Below, in pieces: positions 24,531 to 26,158 of a stretch of DNA of 26,158 bases. The stretch's first letter is position 1. The number at the start of each line of letters is the position of its first letter. The position numbers and the translations under genes are program-made. A model generated the notes under the pieces. The model was not told the origin of the DNA. It made no database searches and was given only the letters and a program-made list of their open reading frames with translations. Source of the stretch: an uncultured Prevotella sp. (GTDB taxonomy: Bacteria; Bacteroidota; Bacteroidia; Bacteroidales; Bacteroidaceae); contig NZ_URNN01000032.1 in assembly GCF_900549175.1 (NCBI RefSeq), positions 1 through 26,158 on the forward strand, written 5' to 3'.

Positions 24531-24613
24531 TTTGTTAATGTTTTAAATTATATATATTTCGTATTATTTTCAAACTTCATACAGAACGGGCATTATATAC
24601 CCATTTCGGCGTG

Positions 24614-24645
24614 CAAAGGTACAAAATAATCTGCAAAACGCACAA
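24614..24645 (-). promoter_or_regulatory. Promoter of the str-S10-spc-alpha supercluster
   Basis: On the minus strand a TTG (-33 element, 24645-24643) is followed after 21 nt by TACCTTTG (24621-24614), fitting the Bacteroidetes sigma-ABfr consensus TTTG-N19-21-TAnnTTTG. The predicted transcript starts near 24610 and has a leader of about 80 nt. It contains two tiny overlapping open frames, ATG-GGT-ATA-TAA at 24604-24593 and a 7-codon frame at 24593-24570. The remaining upstream sequence to 24748 shows no gene. Confidence 0.7.
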
Positions 24646-24748
24646 CATTATATAAGGTGAAGATTAACGAAGATATTGATTTTAACACAAAATAACATCC
24701 GTTAGTTAATATTACGGCTCACAGACCGCCGTTTCCCCGTCTGTTCAT

Positions 24749-24803
24749 AACAACAAAACGACGGCAGCACGCGTACGAGATGTCACCGCTGCTGCCGTCA
24801 CCA
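24749..24803 (-). repeat. 55-bp direct repeat, copy 1, containing a hairpin terminator
   Basis: This 55-base sequence is identical to 26104-26158. It contains a perfect 10-bp inverted repeat (GACGGCAGCA at 24760-24769, complement at 24790-24799) with a 20-nt loop. On the minus strand the stem is followed by GTTTTGTTGTT, so this copy is well placed as intrinsic terminator for the gene ending at 24820, 20 nt away. Its identity over the loop and flanks with the second copy is more than two terminators would need. Confidence 0.85.
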
Positions 24804-24819
24804 TGGTCGAATGACTTGT

Positions 24820-25876
24820 CTATTTTTTGCTTCTCCTATATTTTTGATTACTGGCATTGGGGTGTTCCGGATTGGTCATTTCAAGATAACCGGCCTCAAC
24901 AAGCGACATGATGTATGTTTGTATATTCTTGCTATGGTATATCACACCTACCCTTTCAAGAATTTCCTTACTGCTACGTGGCACGTTACAGAAGTTCACG
25001 ATGTCCTTCTGTTTATTTGTAATTTTAATACGCTTTGTGTCAAAGTCAGCATTAGTAGTGTCAGAGTTAGAAGCCATACTCGTGTCAGAGTGTCCAAATA
25101 TAGTGTCAGAGTCGGTGCTGAAAGTGTCAGAGTCTTTATTTGGAGTGTCAGAGTGCCTAAACTTGGTATACAAGTCATCCTCGGCGTGGTTGTGCACCGG
25201 TCTATCTATAGTAATCACAAACTCATTCGTCCTGTCATTGTTTGTGAACGAGACTCTCAGGTTCTCCGACAAGGCACGAAGCATCCCGCTACCTGCCCCT
25301 GTGTAGGGAAGCAGATGAATTGCATTCGTGAATAGGAACGTATTGCGTGGCATGGATGTCCCCACGACAATATCATCCACGGTAAGTCCATTAGGCAGGG
25401 TACCGGGACTGTGTATCTCCACCCTATTGTCAAAGATGAATATGCGTATAGGAGCTTTCACATTCAGCGAACGATGCATCAAGGCATTCACGGTGAATTC
25501 AACAAGACTGGTATAGGATATCTCCAACACTCCTTTCGAGTTGAACTCTTCACCAACCTGCACGTGATGCAAGTTTCGGGAGAAGAAATCCATAATGGTC
25601 TCAAACTGACGAAGCAACATCAATAAGAATGGCGGGAATAACATTCTCCGATGCGATATTGCCAAGCATGCTGGCTGTTTCCTGAACTTCTTGATATGAC
25701 AAAGGATTGATGCAGCCTGTCTTATCCCTCACACCAACAACCAACGTACCACCACGTGCATTACTGAATGCCACCAGTTCGCAACCGATGTCATAATTGT
25801 CAAGGAGCCGTTCTTTGAACTGCACTGTGCTGACCTCGCCAAGTTTTATCTGTTGGATGATATCTGTTTCATTCAT
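24820..25876 (-). pseudogene. AlbA_2/HATPase (divergent AAA-4, Schlafen-like) regulator, frameshifted and internally deleted
   Basis: Two overlapping frames read as one disrupted protein. 25876-25601 gives the N-terminal AlbA_2 region (VQFKERLLDN, then ELVAFSNARGGTLVVGVRDK), stopping after about 91 residues. 25665-24820, one base out of phase, gives the rest: RQFETIMDFFSRNLHHVQVG, the ATP-binding-like module VEFTVNALMHRS, DNRVEIHSPGTLP, MPRNTF, GAGSGMLRA, a repetitive linker with six Ser/Phe-Asp-Thr triplets, and a C-terminal winged helix (SSKEILERVGV). Intact members are typically 450-500 residues; roughly 100 residues between the two parts appear missing, so an out-of-frame internal deletion near 25600-25640 is the simplest reading. 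Intact homologues are putative transcriptional regulators or nucleic-acid-binding ATPases with no settled function. A sequencing error alone would not explain the missing residues. Confidence 0.75.
25036..25152 (-). repeat. Imperfect 21-bp tandem repeat encoding (S/F)DT heptads
   Basis: Six copies of a unit built around TCTGACACT (plus strand AGTGTCAGA) occur with 21-24 bp spacing inside the linker of the broken regulator. The encoded triplets SDT, SDT, SDT, SDT, SDT and FDT lie 7, 7, 7, 8 and 7 residues apart, between the ATP-binding-like domain and the winged helix. The remaining positions of each unit vary. Confidence 0.8.
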
Positions 25877-26034
25877 TATTTAAATGTTTTTGGTTTAACA
25901 GTCTGAATGTATCAATACCCAATGCCCCTGTTATAGTCCGGAGTTCCCTTGCGTCAGATGACACACTGTCGTGCGAGTACTGTCTTCAGTCTATAGGATA
26001 TTTCTCTTACATAAAAGACATTGTTGGTTCGATG

Positions 26035-26042
26035 CAAAAATA
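26035..26042 (-). promoter_or_regulatory. Candidate -7 element upstream of the broken regulator
   Basis: The minus strand reads TATTTTTG (TAnnTTTG) about 160 nt before the ATG at 25876. No clear -33 element is seen. The stretch 25877-26103 otherwise holds no gene I can recognise. Confidence 0.35.
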
Positions 26043-26103
26043 CAAAAAGATTCACAAGAACCAGCAGAAATGCGTAAATAAAGGCATGACTTTTTTATCT
26101 AAC

Positions 26104-26158
26104 AACAACAAAACGACGGCAGCACGCGTACGAGATGTCACCGCTGCTGCCGTCACCA
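26104..26158 (-). repeat. 55-bp direct repeat, copy 2 (window ends at its last base)
   Basis: Identical to 24749-24803, including the 10-bp stem GACGGCAGCA/TGCTGCCGTC. The match starts at AACAACAAAACG (the base before differs: T in copy 1, C in copy 2) and runs to the end of the window, so its true right limit is unknown. The two copies bracket the regulator pseudogene, 1355 bp apart start to start. Confidence 0.9.

Noticed and set aside
24724..24747. Small inverted repeat ACAGAC/GTCTGT
   Set aside because: Only 6 bp with a 12-nt loop and no T-run; easily expected by chance.
24749..24803. Integron attC-like site
   Set aside because: The repeat is palindromic and flanks a gene, but lacks the paired RYYYAAC/GTTRRRY ends, and no integrase is visible.
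24908..25306. Plus-strand open frame of 132 codons over the regulator
   Set aside because: It is a shadow created by the 21-bp SDT-encoding repeat (recurring VSE-type residues) and has no other support.
1..26158. CRISPR array, tRNA, rRNA, insertion sequence or prophage
   Set aside because: I looked for regularly spaced repeats, cloverleaf-like sequence and transposase or integrase motifs on both strands and saw none.

Overview
The window reads as a Bacteroidales chromosome segment (Bacteroides/Prevotella-like; genus not resolvable by eye). The signs are: Bacteroidetes-type -7 elements (TAnnTTTG) in front of several genes, general lack of Shine-Dalgarno sequences, ribosomal proteins of Bacteroidetes type (extended L17, L23 with an insertion, zinc-less S14, S4 and L36), a fused str-S10-spc-alpha cluster without tuf or adk, and the family content of the left flank.

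Layout. 1-1248 (+): the 3' part of an NADP-type glutamate dehydrogenase gene, with its frame broken about 33 bases into the window, followed by a small RlpA-like double-psi beta-barrel protein. 1258-5312 (-): a glycine-zipper lipoprotein and a large secreted M16 (insulinase-like) zinc peptidase. 5606-6220 (+): a nitroreductase of the Frm2-like type. 6250-24645 (-): one very long ribosomal supercluster, transcribed right to left: rpsL, rpsG, fusA, rpsJ, rplC, rplD, rplW, rplB, rpsS, rplV, rpsC, rplP, rpmC, rpsQ, rplN, rplX, rplE, rpsN, rpsH, rplF, rplR, rpsE, rpmD, rplO, secY, map, infA, rpmJ, rpsM, rpsK, rpsD, rpoA, rplQ. It begins at a good promoter (-33/-7) upstream of rpsL and ends at a strong intrinsic terminator after rplQ. 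Two genes (rpmD, 58 aa; rpmJ, 38 aa) are very short and were read directly from the bases. 24749-26158: a broken AlbA_2/HATPase (divergent AAA-4, Schlafen-like) regulator gene, flanked on both sides by an identical 55-bp hairpin-bearing repeat; the window stops exactly at the last base of the second copy.

How it works together. The supercluster supplies both ribosomal subunits (S12, S7, S10 through L17), elongation factor EF-G, initiation factor IF-1, the SecY channel, methionine aminopeptidase and the RNA polymerase alpha subunit, so translation, protein export, N-terminal processing and transcription are co-expressed. Tight spacing (often 2-6 nt, two 1-nt TAATG stop/start overlaps) argues for translational coupling. 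Candidate internal control points are the 158-nt rpsL-rpsG spacer, a hairpin in the fusA-rpsJ gap and a hairpin before rpsH.

The core is ordinary and well conserved. I did not find a convincing new multi-gene system. The parts that deserve attention are the two edges: the gdhA break at the left, and at the right the damaged, SDT-repeat-containing regulator bracketed by 55-bp repeats. Both edges may partly reflect draft-assembly boundaries.
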